Source of the DNA: Acidimicrobiales bacterium | Lineage (GTDB): Bacteria > Actinomycetota > Acidimicrobiia > Acidimicrobiales > Acidimicrobilacustridaceae | NCBI GenBank assembly: GCA_025456085.1 | Contig: JALOLF010000018.1 | Span: 1 to 45,302, forward strand | Direction: 5' to 3' | DNA length: 45,302 nt | In this document: positions 16,706-28,630 of the stretch, piece after piece | Layout: every line of letters begins with the position of its first letter | Position numbering within the stretch: position 1 is the first letter of the stretch | Notes under the pieces: model-generated | What the model was told of the DNA's origin: nothing | The model's database searches: none | Seen by the model: only the letters and a program-made list of their open reading frames with translations | Translations under genes and position numbers: made by a program

Positions 16706-17697
16706 CGGTGCCCCTCGGCGAGCGCTCCTACGACGCCCTGGTGGGGCCGGGGGTTCGCCACCACCTCGCGCAGGTCCTGCCCCGGGGGGTGCGACGGGTG
16801 GCCGTCGTCACCCAGGAGGGCCTCGGCGTCGACGTGGACCCCGGTCTCCCGCGGCGCGTCTTCACCATCGGGCAGGGCGAGGAGCACAAGGACCTGGCCA
16901 CCGTCGAGGCCCTGTGCCGGGGCTTCGCGCAGTGGGGGCTGACCCGGGCCGACGCGGTGGTGGCGGTCGGCGGCGGCATGGTGACCGACGTGGCGGGCTT
17001 CGCCGCCGCGGTGTACCACCGGGGCGTGGCGGTGGTGTACGTGTCGACCACCCTGCTCGGCATGATCGACGCCGCCATCGGGGGCAAGACGGGGGTCAAC
17101 CTGCCCGAGGGGAAGAACCTGGTCGGTGCCTTCTGGCAGCCCTCGGCGGTGCTGTGCGACACCGAGGTGCTGGCCACCATGGCGCCCCGGGAGTACCGCA
17201 GCGGCCTCGGCGAGCTGGCCAAGTACCACTTCCTGGGTGGCGGCGAGCTCGACGCGCTGCCCCTCGAGGAGCGCATCGCGCGCTGCATCGAGATCAAGGC
17301 CGAGGTCGTCGCGGCCGACGAGCGCGAAGGGGGACGCCGGGCGGTGCTCAACTACGGCCACACCCTGGCCCACGCCCTGGAGACGACCGGCGCCTACGAC
17401 CTGCGCCACGGCGAGGCGGTGGCCATCGGGCTGGTCTACGCGGCCGAGCTGGCCCGGGTCCTGGGTCGCATCGACGACGCCCGCGTGGCAGAGCACCGGC
17501 GGGTGGTGGCGGCCTACGACCTGCCCTCGGCCCTGCCCGCGGACGTCGACCGGGACGAGCTGGTGGCGGTCATGGGCCGCGACAAGAAGGCGCTCACGGG
17601 GCTCACGTTCGTGCTGGACGGACCCCACGGCGTGGAGGTCGTCCCCGGCATCGAACGCGAGGTCCTGCACCAGGCCTTCGAGAGGATCCGTTCATGA
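16693..17697 (+). CDS. aroB: 3-Dehydroquinate synthase
   Basis: NAD- and metal-dependent cyclisation of DAHP to dehydroquinate. The protein has 334 residues from GTG 16693, which has GGAGG at 16682-16686 inside the end of aroK. Visible are the NAD-binding G-G-G-M-V-T-D-V-A-G-F and K-T-G-V-N with active-site Lys. Metal ligands lie in K-A-E-V-V-A-A-D-E, N-Y-G-H-T-L-A-H-A-L-E and R-H-G-E-A-V. It is slightly shorter than E. coli AroB but complete. The stop overlaps aroQ by 4 nt (ATGA). Confidence 0.95.
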   Translation: MQRVTVPLGERSYDALVGPGVRHHLAQVLPRGVRRVAVVTQEGLGVDVDPGLPRRVFTIGQGEEHKDLATVEALCRGFAQWGLTRADAVVAVGGGMVTDVAGFAAAVYHRGVAVVYVSTTLLGMIDAAIGGKTGVNLPEGKNLVGAFWQPSAVLCDTEVLATMAPREYRSGLGELAKYHFLGGGELDALPLEERIARCIEIKAEVVAADEREGGRRAVLNYGHTLAHALETTGAYDLRHGEAVAIGLVYAAELARVLGRIDDARVAEHRRVVAAYDLPSALPADVDRDELVAVMGRDKKALTGLTFVLDGPHGVEVVPGIEREVLHQAFERIRS

Positions 17698-18137
17698 GCA
17701 CCCCCGTCATCTTGTTGCTGTCCGGCCCGAACCTGAACCTGCTCGGGGCACGGCAGCCCGAGATCTACGGCTCGGCCACCCTCGAGGACCACGTCGCCCG
17801 GGCGCGGACCGCGGCGAGCGACCACGGCTACGACCTCGAGCACGTCCAGTCCAACACCGAGGCCGTGCTCGTCGAGGCCATCCACTCGGCCCGGGGCCGC
17901 TGCGCCGCGATCGTGATCAACGCGGCGGCGTTCACGCACTACGCCTGGGCCCTCAACGACGCCCTGGCAGCGTTCGACGGGCCCGTCGTCGAGCTGCACC
18001 TGTCCAACCCCATGGCCCGAGAGGGTTGGCGTCACACCTCGGTCGTGACCCCCGTGGCCACCGGCGTCATCGCCGGCTTCGGCGGCGACGGCTACGAGCT
18101 GGCCGTCGACGCCGCGGTGCGGTTGCTGTCGCGATGA
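17694..18137 (+). CDS. aroQ: Type II 3-dehydroquinate dehydratase
   Basis: Dodecameric type II dehydroquinase making 3-dehydroshikimate, 147 residues. It starts with the family motif S-G-P-N-L-N-L-L-G-A-R-Q-P-x-I-Y-G, containing the catalytic Arg and Tyr on the flexible loop. It continues with S-N-T-E-A-V-L-V-E-A-I-H, N-A-A-A-F-T-H (general acid His region) and E-L-H-L-S-N. The usual N-P-G-A-Y-T-H and E-G-E-L-V forms are altered to N-A-A-A-F-T-H and T-E-A-V-L-V, but charged catalytic residues remain. The start overlaps aroB and the stop overlaps pepQ (ATGA on both sides). Confidence 0.94.
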   Translation: MSTPVILLLSGPNLNLLGARQPEIYGSATLEDHVARARTAASDHGYDLEHVQSNTEAVLVEAIHSARGRCAAIVINAAAFTHYAWALNDALAAFDGPVVELHLSNPMAREGWRHTSVVTPVATGVIAGFGGDGYELAVDAAVRLLSR

Positions 18138-19240
18138 TCGACCTCGCCGCGCTGGCGCCGCTGCAGGTGGCGGGTCGCATCGACCGGCTTCGGGCGGGCT
18201 TCGCCGAGGCCCGGGTGGACGCCCTGTTGGTGACCTCGCTCACCAACATCCGGTACCTGACGGGCTTCACCGGCTCGGCCGCCCTCGTGCTGGTGCGTGC
18301 CGACGAGGTGGTCTTCGTGACCGACGGTCGATACGGGGACCAGGCGGGCGAGCAGCTCGCCGCGGCGGGGGTGACCGCCCGCATCGAGGTGTCGGGCAGC
18401 GACCAGCGCCGCCTGCTCGCCGACGCGCTCGACGGCGTGGCCCACCTCGGGCTGGAGGCCGACCACGTGAGCTGGGCCCGCCAGCGCGACTTCGCCGAGA
18501 GCTGGTTCCCGGCTGCGGAGCTGGTGGCGACCAGCGGGCTGGTCGAGGCGCTGCGCGTGGTGAAGGACGAGGGCGAGGTGGCCCGCATCGAGGCGGCGGC
18601 GACCATCGCCGACGCAGCGCTGGCCGAGGTGCGTCCCCTGCTCGCCGAGGGGGTGACCGAGCTGGCCTTCGCCCGCGAGCTGGACCAGGCGATGCGTCGC
18701 CGCGGCGCCGAGGACGTGTCCTTCGAGACCATCGTGGCCTCCGGGCCCAACGGCGCCCGTCCCCACGCCCGTCCCTCGGGTCGGCCCATCGCAGCGGGTG
18801 ACCTGGTGGTGCTCGACTTCGGGGCGCTGCTCGCCGGCTACCACTCCGACATGACCCGCACCGTGGCGGTGGGCGAGGCGTCGCCCACCCAGGCGCGCAT
18901 GCTCGAGGTGGTGCTCGCCGCCCAGCAGGCCGGGGTCGACGCGGTCCGCGCCGGCGCCGCGGCGGCCGACGTCGACCGAGCCTGTCGGGACGTCGTCGTC
19001 GAGGCCGGGTGGGGCGAGGCCTTCCTGCACGGCACGGGGCACGGCGTGGGCCTCGACATCCACGAGGCGCCCCGGGTGGCGGCGACCAGCGATGCTACGC
19101 TCGCCGATCGCAGCGTCGTCACCGTCGAGCCCGGGGTGTACCTGGCCGAACACGGTGGCGTGCGCATCGAGGACACGGTGCTCGTCACGACCGACGGGTG
19201 CCGCCCCCTCACCCGCACCCCGAAGACCACTGCGGTCTGA
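18134..19240 (+). CDS. pepQ: M24 Xaa-Pro aminopeptidase / dipeptidase
   Basis: Metallopeptidase that removes residues before proline, 368 residues. An N-terminal creatinase-like domain ([17 protein letters not shown]) precedes the pita-bread catalytic domain. All five metal ligands are visible: Asp in L-D-F-G-A, Asp in H-S-D-M-T-R, His in G-T-G-H-G-V-G-L, Glu in V-E-P-G-V-Y and Glu in R-I-E-D-T. ATG 18134 overlaps the aroQ stop. The pepQ-efp pairing is common in bacteria and may link proline-rich peptide handling with EF-P, though this is only contextual. Confidence 0.9.
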   Translation: MIDLAALAPLQVAGRIDRLRAGFAEARVDALLVTSLTNIRYLTGFTGSAALVLVRADEVVFVTDGRYGDQAGEQLAAAGVTARIEVSGSDQRRLLADALDGVAHLGLEADHVSWARQRDFAESWFPAAELVATSGLVEALRVVKDEGEVARIEAAATIADAALAEVRPLLAEGVTELAFARELDQAMRRRGAEDVSFETIVASGPNGARPHARPSGRPIAAGDLVVLDFGALLAGYHSDMTRTVAVGEASPTQARMLEVVLAAQQAGVDAVRAGAAAADVDRACRDVVVEAGWGEAFLHGTGHGVGLDIHEAPRVAATSDATLADRSVVTVEPGVYLAEHGGVRIEDTVLVTTDGCRPLTRTPKTTAV

Positions 19241-19292
19241 CGCGTCGCCCCACCCGTCGCGCCGCGCGAACCCGAGACCTCCCGAGGATCCC

Positions 19293-19856
19293 ATGGCCAC
19301 CATCACCACCAACGACCTGAAGAACGGCATGACCCTGGCCCTCGACGAGGGTCTGTACGAGGTGGTGGAGTTCCAGCACGTGAAGCCCGGCAAGGGCGGC
19401 GCCTTCGTGCGCACGACGCTCAAGAACGCCCGAACCGGGTCCGTGCTGGAGAAGACCTTCCGCGCCGGGGAGAAGGTCGAGCGCGCCATCGTCGACAAGC
19501 GCGAGATGCAGTTCCTGTACCGCGACGGCAACGACTACGTCTTCATGGACACCTCGACCTACGACCAGCTCACCGTGCCGCCCGCAGGTCTCGGCGACGC
19601 CGCGAACTACCTCATCGAGAACAACAACGCCATCCTCAACATGTACGACGGCGAGATCATCGGCATCGACCTCCCGGCCTCCATCGAGCTGACCGTCACC
19701 GAGACCGAGCCCGGCATCCAGGGCGACCGCGTCTCGGGCGCCCGCAAGCCCGCCACGCTCGAGACCGGCCTGGTGGTGCAGGTCCCGCTGTTCATCAACA
19801 CCGGCGACCGGGTCAAGGTCGACACCCGCTCGGGCGACTACCTGTCGAAGGCGTGA
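19293..19856 (+). CDS. efp: Translation elongation factor P
   Basis: Relieves ribosome stalling at consecutive prolines. The 187 residues are the standard length with three beta-barrel domains. ATG 19293 has a GAGGA site at 19284-19288. The tip loop reads K-P-G-K-G-G-A-F with Lys34, the position that is modified in some bacteria. No epmA, ymfI or other modification gene is in the window, so its state cannot be told. C-terminal signatures G[10 protein letters not shown] and P-L-F-I-N-T-G-D are intact. The stop overlaps nusB (GTGA). Confidence 0.97.
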   Translation: MATITTNDLKNGMTLALDEGLYEVVEFQHVKPGKGGAFVRTTLKNARTGSVLEKTFRAGEKVERAIVDKREMQFLYRDGNDYVFMDTSTYDQLTVPPAGLGDAANYLIENNNAILNMYDGEIIGIDLPASIELTVTETEPGIQGDRVSGARKPATLETGLVVQVPLFINTGDRVKVDTRSGDYLSKA

Positions 19857-20269
19857 GCGACTACCGCGGCGGGGTCGGCTCGCGTCGGGAAGCCCGCGAA
19901 CGGGCGCTGGCCCTGCTCTACGAAGCCGAGGCCAAGGGCATCGCGCCCGACGAGCTGCTCGACGAGCTGCCGCTGGCGCCGGAGCCGTACACCATCGAGC
20001 TGGTGGTCGGCGTGGCCTCGCACCAGGACCAGATCGACGTGCTCCTGCGCGACCACGCCCGCCAGTGGCGTCTGGAGCGCATGCCGGCCCTCGACCGGGC
20101 CGTGCTGCGCGTCGGGGTCTTCGAGCTGGCCCACCGACCCGACGTCCCCCTGGCGGTCGTCATCACCGAAGCGGTCGAGCTGGCCAAGCAGTACTCGACC
20201 GAGGAGTCGGGCCGCTTCGTCAACGGCATGCTCTCGGCCATCGCCGCCGTCGTGCGCCCGGCCGGCTGA
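19853..20269 (+). CDS. nusB: Transcription antitermination factor NusB
   Basis: Binds boxA RNA with NusE/S10 in rRNA antitermination. The 138 residues form an all-helical protein with the typical start [14 protein letters not shown]. The central [15 protein letters not shown] and E-L segment and the final S-G-R-F-V-N-G-M-L match the family. GTG 19853 overlaps the efp stop by 4 nt. It closes the aroC-to-nusB run and faces the minus-strand DUF2510 gene across 49 nt. Confidence 0.95.
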   Translation: MSDYRGGVGSRREARERALALLYEAEAKGIAPDELLDELPLAPEPYTIELVVGVASHQDQIDVLLRDHARQWRLERMPALDRAVLRVGVFELAHRPDVPLAVVITEAVELAKQYSTEESGRFVNGMLSAIAAVVRPAG

Positions 20270-20318
20270 TCCGCCGCGTCGGCGCCGCACCGAGCGGCAC
20301 GCGACCGTGCGGCACCGG

Positions 20319-21203
20319 TCAGTCCCCGAGGCACTCCAGGGTGATCTGGGTGATGATCTCCTGCTGCTCGGCCGTCAGGTCGCCGGGGGCCACCACGATC
20401 TCCTCGACCACACGATCCGCGATGCAGCGGGCGTCGTCCTCGGCGATGCCCTCGCCCACGAGCTGGTCGAAGAGCAGGTCCCGGAAGATGTCGGTCTGCC
20501 CCGTCGGGTCGTCGATCGTGGAGTCCGTCGTGGGCGGCTCGTCGTCCTCGGTGGTGGTCGTGGAGTCCTCGTCGTCCTCGGTGGTGGTCGTCGAGTCCTC
20601 GTCGTCCTCGGTGGTGGAGGTGGACTCGCGCTCGGTCGTGGGACCGGTGTCGTCGTCCTCGGTCGCCGTCTGCTGGTCGTCGTCGTCACCGGTGAGCACG
20701 ACGGCGGCGGCGATCCCACCGCCGATCAGCACGAGCACCGCGATGACGACGGCCACGACCACCCCGGTGCGCGTGCGGCGGGGCGGCGTGGGGGGCGGGC
20801 CCGCCGACCCGGGATAGCCGGGGGGCGCTCCGGGGAAGCCGGGGGGTGTGCCCGCAGGTGGCCCGGTCGGGTACCCGGCCGCGTAGGGGTCGCCGGCCGG
20901 GTAGGGGCTGCCGACGGCGCCACCGGCGTACGTGCCGGGCGGTTGCCAGGCCTGGGTCGGTGCTTCCAGGGACCCGGCCGGATAGGCCTGGGTGAGGGCT
21001 TCGGGGGCCGCACCCGGGGCGGGGGAGGCCGGGGGGACCACGTCGAGGGGTTGGGTGGCGTCGAGGGGGAGTGGGGCCCCGCCCGGACCGACGGGTCCCT
21101 GCGGGCCGACCGGTGCGCCGGCGTTGTCGGGTGCGGGTTGCGGCGGATACCACCGGCCGTCGGAGGCCAACCACCATCCGGGGCCCTGTGCCTGGTCGCT
21201 CAC
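20319..21203 (-). CDS. DUF2510-domain single-pass membrane protein with acidic/Thr repeat
   Basis: 294 residues from GTG at 21203; a GGGAGG site (minus strand of 21208-21213) 4 nt upstream decides the start. Residues about 8-21 (G-W-W-L-A-S-D-G-R-W-Y-P-P) are a DUF2510 motif, typical of actinobacterial membrane proteins. Residues 30-140 are low-complexity Pro/Gly/Ala/Tyr. One transmembrane helix lies at 147-171. Outside it is an Asp/Glu/Thr stalk with near-identical 10-residue units (199-208, 209-218). A helical C-terminal domain (about 235-294) holds two cysteines, Cys260 and Cys291, that could pair. Topology suggests an extracytoplasmic acidic stalk and small domain. Function unknown. Confidence 0.8.
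   Translation of the reverse strand: MSDQAQGPGWWLASDGRWYPPQPAPDNAGAPVGPQGPVGPGGAPLPLDATQPLDVVPPASPAPGAAPEALTQAYPAGSLEAPTQAWQPPGTYAGGAVGSPYPAGDPYAAGYPTGPPAGTPPGFPGAPPGYPGSAGPPPTPPRRTRTGVVVAVVIAVLVLIGGGIAAAVVLTGDDDDQQTATEDDDTGPTTERESTSTTEDDEDSTTTTEDDEDSTTTTEDDEPPTTDSTIDDPTGQTDIFRDLLFDQLVGEGIAEDDARCIADRVVEEIVVAPGDLTAEQQEIITQITLECLGD
20541..20630. repeat. 30-bp tandem repeat, three copies, in the DUF2510 gene
   Basis: Units 20541-20570 and 20571-20600 differ at only one base. The third unit (20601-20630) keeps the first 17 bases and then drifts. The repeat is in frame and encodes the E-D-D-E-D-S-T-T-T-T stalk, so copy-number change would alter stalk length without a frameshift. Confidence 0.9.
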
Positions 21204-21341
21204 GTGTCCTCCCGGGACCGACACCGATGCCGGTGTCCTCGACAGCGGGAGTGTAGGTCCGCTCGGCCCCGCCGTGGCGGCGCTCGGGGGGCGGGAGCGC
21301 AGGTCGGGTGCACTGAGCCGGACTGGCCCTCGAAGCGCTGC

Positions 21342-21347
21342 TAGGGT
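21342..21347 (+). promoter_or_regulatory. -10-like TAGGGT box of the pyr operon
   Basis: TAGGGT lies 58 nt before the pyrR GTG at 21407 and predicts a transcript start near 21354. The resulting leader begins shortly before the PyrR-binding hairpin. No convincing -35 hexamer is seen. Confidence 0.55.
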
Positions 21348-21368
21348 GCCGTTCTGACCGTGAAGCGG

Positions 21369-21390
21369 GTCCTGCGAGGCCCGCACGGAC
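21369..21390 (+). promoter_or_regulatory. PyrR-binding RNA hairpin in the pyr leader
   Basis: GTCC (21369-21372) pairs with GGAC (21387-21390), and stacked on it TGCG (21373-21376) pairs with CGCA (21382-21385) around an AGGCC loop with one bulged C. The core TCC-N-G-N-GAGGC with 14 nt between TCC and GGA matches, as I recall it, the PyrR-binding loops of Bacillus subtilis in sequence and spacing. A likely ribosome-binding site (AAAGGA, 21393-21398) starts 3 nt after the hairpin, so bound PyrR should block it. Confidence 0.8.
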
Positions 21391-21404
21391 AGAAAGGACC
21401 ACGC

Positions 21405-21431
21405 GTGTGGCAGAACGCGAACGCCGTCTGA
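21405..21431 (+). CDS. Putative 8-codon pyr leader peptide
   Basis: GTG 21405 opens M-W-Q-N-A-N-A-V and stops at TGA 21429-21431, the very base where the terminator stem begins. It has the AAAGGA site at 21393-21398 with 6-nt spacing and overlaps the pyrR GTG (21407) in another frame. A longer in-frame version could start at GTG 21360 (24 codons) but lacks a ribosome-binding site. A ribosome at its stop codon would cover the 5' arm of the terminator. Translation is unproven; the arrangement could also be chance overlap with pyrR. Confidence 0.35.
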   Translation: MWQNANAV

Positions 21432-21973
21432 CGCCCCCGTTCGGGGGCGTTTTCGTTGCCCGGACACGGGTGATGGACGCCGGTGACCTCCAACGGGCCA
21501 TCTGGCGCATCGCCCACGAGATCGCCGAGCGCAACCACGGCCTGCAGGGTGTGGTGCTCATCGGTCTGCAGACCGGTGGCGTCCCCCTGGCCCACAAGCT
21601 GGCCGAGAGCCTCCGCCAGATCGAGGACATCGCGGTGCCCGTCGGGAGCCTCGACGTGGCCCTGTACCGCGACGACATCGGCCTGCGGCCGGTCCTGCCC
21701 GAGGCGGTGACCGAGATCCCGGTGGACCTCGACGGTGCGGTGGTGGTGCTGGTCGACGACGTCCTGTTCACCGGGCGCACGATCCGGGCGGCGCTCAACG
21801 CGCTGGCCGACTACGGCCGGCCGCGGGTGGTGCAGCTGGCGGTGATGGTCGACCGCGGCCACCGGGAGCTGCCCATCCGGCCGGACTTCGTGGGCAAGAA
21901 CCTCCCCACCCGCCGCGACGAGGTGGTCGACGTCACCGAGGAGGGGGTCGACCTGGGGGAGATGCACCGGTGA
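21407..21973 (+). CDS. pyrR: PyrR: pyr operon RNA-binding regulator / uracil phosphoribosyltransferase
   Basis: UMP-responsive RNA-binding regulator with UPRTase fold; 188 residues from GTG 21407. The PRPP loop [16 protein letters not shown] is at about residues 112-127. [14 protein letters not shown] near 30-43, D-V-A-L-Y-R-D-D and V-D-R-G-H-R-E-L-P are typical of PyrR rather than plain UPRTases. GTG 21407 is chosen because AAAGGA lies 8 nt upstream and mycobacterial PyrR has a comparable N-terminal extension. GTG 21470 or ATG 21473 would give 167 or 166 residues but have no ribosome-binding site and trim the first beta strand. With the chosen start, an intrinsic terminator lies inside codons 9-17. 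The stop overlaps pyrB (GTGA). Confidence 0.9.
   Translation: MAERERRLTPPFGGVFVARTRVMDAGDLQRAIWRIAHEIAERNHGLQGVVLIGLQTGGVPLAHKLAESLRQIEDIAVPVGSLDVALYRDDIGLRPVLPEAVTEIPVDLDGAVVVLVDDVLFTGRTIRAALNALADYGRPRVVQLAVMVDRGHRELPIRPDFVGKNLPTRRDEVVDVTEEGVDLGEMHR
21431..21457 (+). terminator. Intrinsic terminator inside the pyrR leader / 5' coding region (attenuator)
   Basis: ACGCCCCC (21431-21438) pairs perfectly with GGGGGCGT (21443-21450) around a GTTC loop, followed by TTTCGTT: a canonical stem plus T-rich tail, rare in this window. It lies downstream of the PyrR hairpin. Its 3' arm and tail (21446-21457) can instead pair with 21414-21425 (11 of 12 positions including one G-U), giving a competing antiterminator fold. 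Pairings were made by hand. Confidence 0.7.
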
Positions 21974-22947
21974 AGCACCTGCTCGGCGTCGAGGACCTCG
22001 AGCGCTCCGATCTCGAGGAGCTGTTGCGCATCACCGACTCCATGGTCGAGGTCTCCCAGCGGGCGATGCCCCGGGTGCCGGCCCTACGGGGTCGCACCGT
22101 GGTGTCGGTGTTCTTCGAGGACTCGACCCGCACCCGCCTGTCGTTCGAGGCGGCGGCGAAGCGGCTGTCGGCCGACACCATGAGCTTCAGCGTGGGCACG
22201 TCGTCGGTCAAGAAGGGCGAGTCGGTGCGCGACACCGTCGAGACCATCGAAGCCATGGGCGTCGACGCCATGGTGGTGCGCCACCGCTCGGCCGGCGTGC
22301 CCGACCAGATCGCCCGCTGGACCTCGTGCTCGGTGATCAACGCCGGCGACGGTTGGCACCAGCACCCCACCCAGGCGCTGCTCGACAGCTACACCATCCG
22401 GGCCCACCTGGGGGGCCTCGACGGCCGGCGCATCGCCATCGTCGGCGACGTGAAGCACAGCCGCGTGGCGCGATCGGACGTGCAGGCCTTCACCCTGCTG
22501 GGCGCCTCGGTGACCCTGGTGGCGCCGCCCACGCTGCTGCCACCCAGCCTCGAGGGCTGGCCGGTCGAGGTGAGCCACGACCTCGACGCAGTGCTCGCGG
22601 ACCAGGACGTCGTGTACCTGCTGCGCATGCAGCGCGAGCGCATGACGGAGGCCCTCGTGCCGTCCCTGCGCGAGTACACCGCCTGCTTCGGCCTCACCAT
22701 CCAGCGGGCGGCGCGGCTGGCCCCCCACGCCCTCGTGATGCACCCGGGGCCCATGAACCGGGGCGTGGAGATCGCCGCCGAGGTCACCGACCTGCCCAAC
22801 GCCGTGATCGCCGAACAGGTGCGCAACGGCGTGGCGGTGCGGATGGCGGTGCTGTTCCGACTGCTGGCCGGGACCGAGCTCGGCGGGGCGGGAGCCGCCG
22901 CCCCGGTGCCCGAGGTGAACGCCGAACCAGGAGAGGACCATGGCTGA
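21970..22947 (+). CDS. pyrB: Aspartate carbamoyltransferase catalytic subunit
   Basis: Condenses carbamoyl phosphate with aspartate. The 325 residues match the unregulated class. The carbamoyl-phosphate loop S-T-R-T-R is at 52-56 in F-F-E-D-S-T-R-T-R-L-S-F-E. Other motifs are S-V-K-K-G-E-S, the H-P-T-Q-A-L-L-D signature near 132, the aspartate-loop M-Q-R-E-R and P-G-P-M-N-R-G. No pyrI regulatory gene is nearby, so control is likely at the RNA level through PyrR. GTG 21970 overlaps the pyrR stop and the 3' end overlaps pyrC by 8 nt. Confidence 0.96.
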   Translation: MKHLLGVEDLERSDLEELLRITDSMVEVSQRAMPRVPALRGRTVVSVFFEDSTRTRLSFEAAAKRLSADTMSFSVGTSSVKKGESVRDTVETIEAMGVDAMVVRHRSAGVPDQIARWTSCSVINAGDGWHQHPTQALLDSYTIRAHLGGLDGRRIAIVGDVKHSRVARSDVQAFTLLGASVTLVAPPTLLPPSLEGWPVEVSHDLDAVLADQDVVYLLRMQRERMTEALVPSLREYTACFGLTIQRAARLAPHALVMHPGPMNRGVEIAAEVTDLPNAVIAEQVRNGVAVRMAVLFRLLAGTELGGAGAAAPVPEVNAEPGEDHG

Positions 22948-24238
22948 GCTGCTGATCGCCGGGGGTCGTGTCGTCGACGAGCACGGCGAGCGCGTCGCCG
23001 ACGTGGTGGTGGCCGAGGACGGCACGGTGGCCGAGGTCGGCGCCGGCCTGGCCAGCACCGGGGGACGCAACGGACGCCGGGTGCTCGACGCCGGCGGCTG
23101 CGTCGTGGCGCCCGGGTTCGTGGACCTGCACACCCACCTGCGCGAACCGGGCCGGGAGGAGGCCGAGACCATCGAGACGGGGTCGCGCGCCGCGGCCCTG
23201 GGCGGGTTCACGGCCGTGGTCGCCATGCCCAACACCGAACCGACGATGGACGACGCCGCCGTCGTGCGCCAGGTGCTCGAGGCGGGTCGCGTCGCCGGCC
23301 TGTGCGACGTGCACGCCTCGGCCGCCGTCACCGTCGGACGCCGGGGCGAGGCGCTGGCCCCGATGGCCGAACTGGCCGCGCTCGGGGTGCGCATCTTCAC
23401 CGACGACGGCAACGGCGTGCAGGACGACCGGCTGGCCCGGCGGGCCATGGAGTACGCCCGGGGGCTGGACGTCACCATCGCCGAGCACTGCGAGGTCGAG
23501 GCGCTGTCGGCCGGGGGCCACATGCACGAGGGCGAGTGGTCCTCCCGTCTGGGCATCCCGGGCGTGCCGGCGGAAGCCGAGGAGCTCATGGTGATGCGCG
23601 ACATCGCGCTGAGCCGGCTCACCGGCTGCCGGGTCCATCTCCAACACCTCTCCACCGCCGGCGCCGTCGAGCTGGTACGTGCCGCCAAGGCCCGGGGCCT
23701 GGCCGTGACGGCGGAGGCGACGCCGCACCACTTCACCCTCACCCATGCCGAGGTCGCGGCCTACGACCCCGTGTTCAAGGTCAACCCGCCCCTGCGCACC
23801 GCCGAGGACGTGGCCGCCGTGCGGGCCGGGCTGGCCGACGGCACCCTCGACGCCATCGCCACCGACCACGCACCGCACGCCCAGGAGCTCAAGGAGCTCC
23901 CCTTCGACGAGGCGCCGTGCGGGATGCTGGGACTGGAGACGGCCCTGGCCCTGGCCCTGAGCGAGCTCGACCTGTCGTTGGGGGAGCTCGTCGGGTTGCT
24001 CTCGTGGCGGCCGGCGGCCGTCGCCGGGTTGCGCGACACCCACGGCGGGCCGGTGGAGCCGGGCCGGCCCGCCAACCTGGTGGTGTTCGATCCCGAGCTG
24101 ACCTGGACCGTGGACCCGGCCCGGCTGGCCAGCCGCAGCCACAACACCCCCTACGCCGGACGGCGGGTGACCGGCAAGGTCCGCCACACCGTCCTGCGGG
24201 GGCGACCGATCGTGCTCGACGGGGAGGCACAGCGATGA
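22940..24238 (+). CDS. pyrC: Dihydroorotase (class I)
   Basis: Zinc amidohydrolase closing carbamoyl aspartate to dihydroorotate, 432 residues. The first metal motif H-T-H-L-R-E-P-G (His64, His66) is followed by G-G-F-T, A-M-P-N-T-E-P, E-H-C-E (third ligand region), H-L-Q-H-L-S-T and the catalytic T-D-H-A-P-H. ATG 22940 has an AGGAGAGGA site inside the end of pyrB. The length and H-L-R-E-P-G form are typical of class I DHOases of Gram-positive pyr operons. The stop overlaps carA (ATGA). Confidence 0.95.
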   Translation: MAELLIAGGRVVDEHGERVADVVVAEDGTVAEVGAGLASTGGRNGRRVLDAGGCVVAPGFVDLHTHLREPGREEAETIETGSRAAALGGFTAVVAMPNTEPTMDDAAVVRQVLEAGRVAGLCDVHASAAVTVGRRGEALAPMAELAALGVRIFTDDGNGVQDDRLARRAMEYARGLDVTIAEHCEVEALSAGGHMHEGEWSSRLGIPGVPAEAEELMVMRDIALSRLTGCRVHLQHLSTAGAVELVRAAKARGLAVTAEATPHHFTLTHAEVAAYDPVFKVNPPLRTAEDVAAVRAGLADGTLDAIATDHAPHAQELKELPFDEAPCGMLGLETALALALSELDLSLGELVGLLSWRPAAVAGLRDTHGGPVEPGRPANLVVFDPELTWTVDPARLASRSHNTPYAGRRVTGKVRHTVLRGRPIVLDGEAQR

Positions 24239-25333
24239 CCGTGACCGAAGCAGCGCTGGTGCTGACCGACGGCACCGTGTTCGAGGGCGAGGCCATCGGC
24301 GCCGAGCCGCCCGACGGCGTCGTGACCGGCGAGGTGGTGTTCAACACCGCTCTCACCGGCTACCAGGAGATCGTGACCGACCCGTCCTACGCCGGGCAGA
24401 TCATCACCTTCACCTACCCCCACATCGGCAACTACGGCGTCACCCCCCACGACGAGGAGGCCCGCCGGCCCTTCTGTCGGGGCGTGGTGGTGCGTGACCT
24501 GGCCCGTCGACGCAGCAGTTGGCGCTCGGAGGAGGACCTCGACGCCTTCCTGCGTCGCCACGGCATCGCCGGCATCGCGGGGATCGACACCCGACGCCTG
24601 ACCCGTCACCTGCGCGACGCCGGGGCGATGCCGGGCGCCTTCGGCACCGCCGAGAGGGCGGTGCTCGCCGCGGCCGCGGCCCGTGCCGAGAGCACCGACG
24701 GGCACGACCTGGTGGCGCGGGTGACCTGCGCCGAGCCCTACACCGTGGGCGACGGGCCCAAGCGCGTCGTGGCCTACGACCTGGGCATCAAGACCACCAT
24801 CCTGCGCCACCTGGGCCGCATCGCCACCGTGGAGGTCGTGCCGGCCTCGACGCCGGCGGCCGAGGTGCTCGAGCGGCGACCCGACGGGGTGTTCCTGTCC
24901 AACGGTCCCGGCGACCCCGCCGCCGTCACCGACGTGCCACCCGCCATCCGGGAGCTGCTGGGCCGGGTGCCGGTGTTCGGCATCTGCCTGGGGCACCAGC
25001 TGCTGTGCACCGCCATCGGGGGCAGCACCTACAAGCTCCCGTTCGGCCACCACGGGGGCAACCACCCGGTTCGCCGCCTGGCCACCGGCGGCGTCGAGAT
25101 CACCAGCCAGAACCACAACTACGCCGTCGACGAGGACTCGCTGCGCGGCGTCGCCGAGGTGACGCACCGCAACCTGAACGACGGGGTCGTCGAGGGCATG
25201 CGCTGCCTCGACGTGCCGGCCTTCAGCGTGCAGTACCACCCCGAAGCCGGACCCGGTCCACACGACGCCGGCTACCTGTTCGACTCCTTCGACGAGCTCA
25301 TGGACGACTTCGCCCGCAGCCAGGGAGGCTCCC

Positions 25334-25347
<14 letters not shown>
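24235..25347 (+). CDS. carA: Carbamoyl-phosphate synthase small (glutaminase) subunit
   Basis: Releases ammonia from glutamine for CarB. The 370 residues comprise an N-terminal CPSase_sm_chain domain ([15 protein letters not shown]) and a class I amidotransferase domain. The nucleophile Cys251 lies in F-G-I-C-L-G-H-Q, and the His-x-Glu pair is in Y-H-P-E-A. ATG 24235 has GGGGAGG at 24221-24227 and overlaps the pyrC stop. The gene overlaps carB by 14 nt, consistent with balanced subunit synthesis. Confidence 0.96.

Positions 25348-28626
<3,279 letters not shown>

Positions 28627-28630
<4 letters not shown>

Noticed and set aside
20284-20298. Hairpin between nusB and the DUF2510 gene as a terminator
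   Set aside because: Only a 5-bp stem with no T-tract, of a strength expected often by chance at this GC content.
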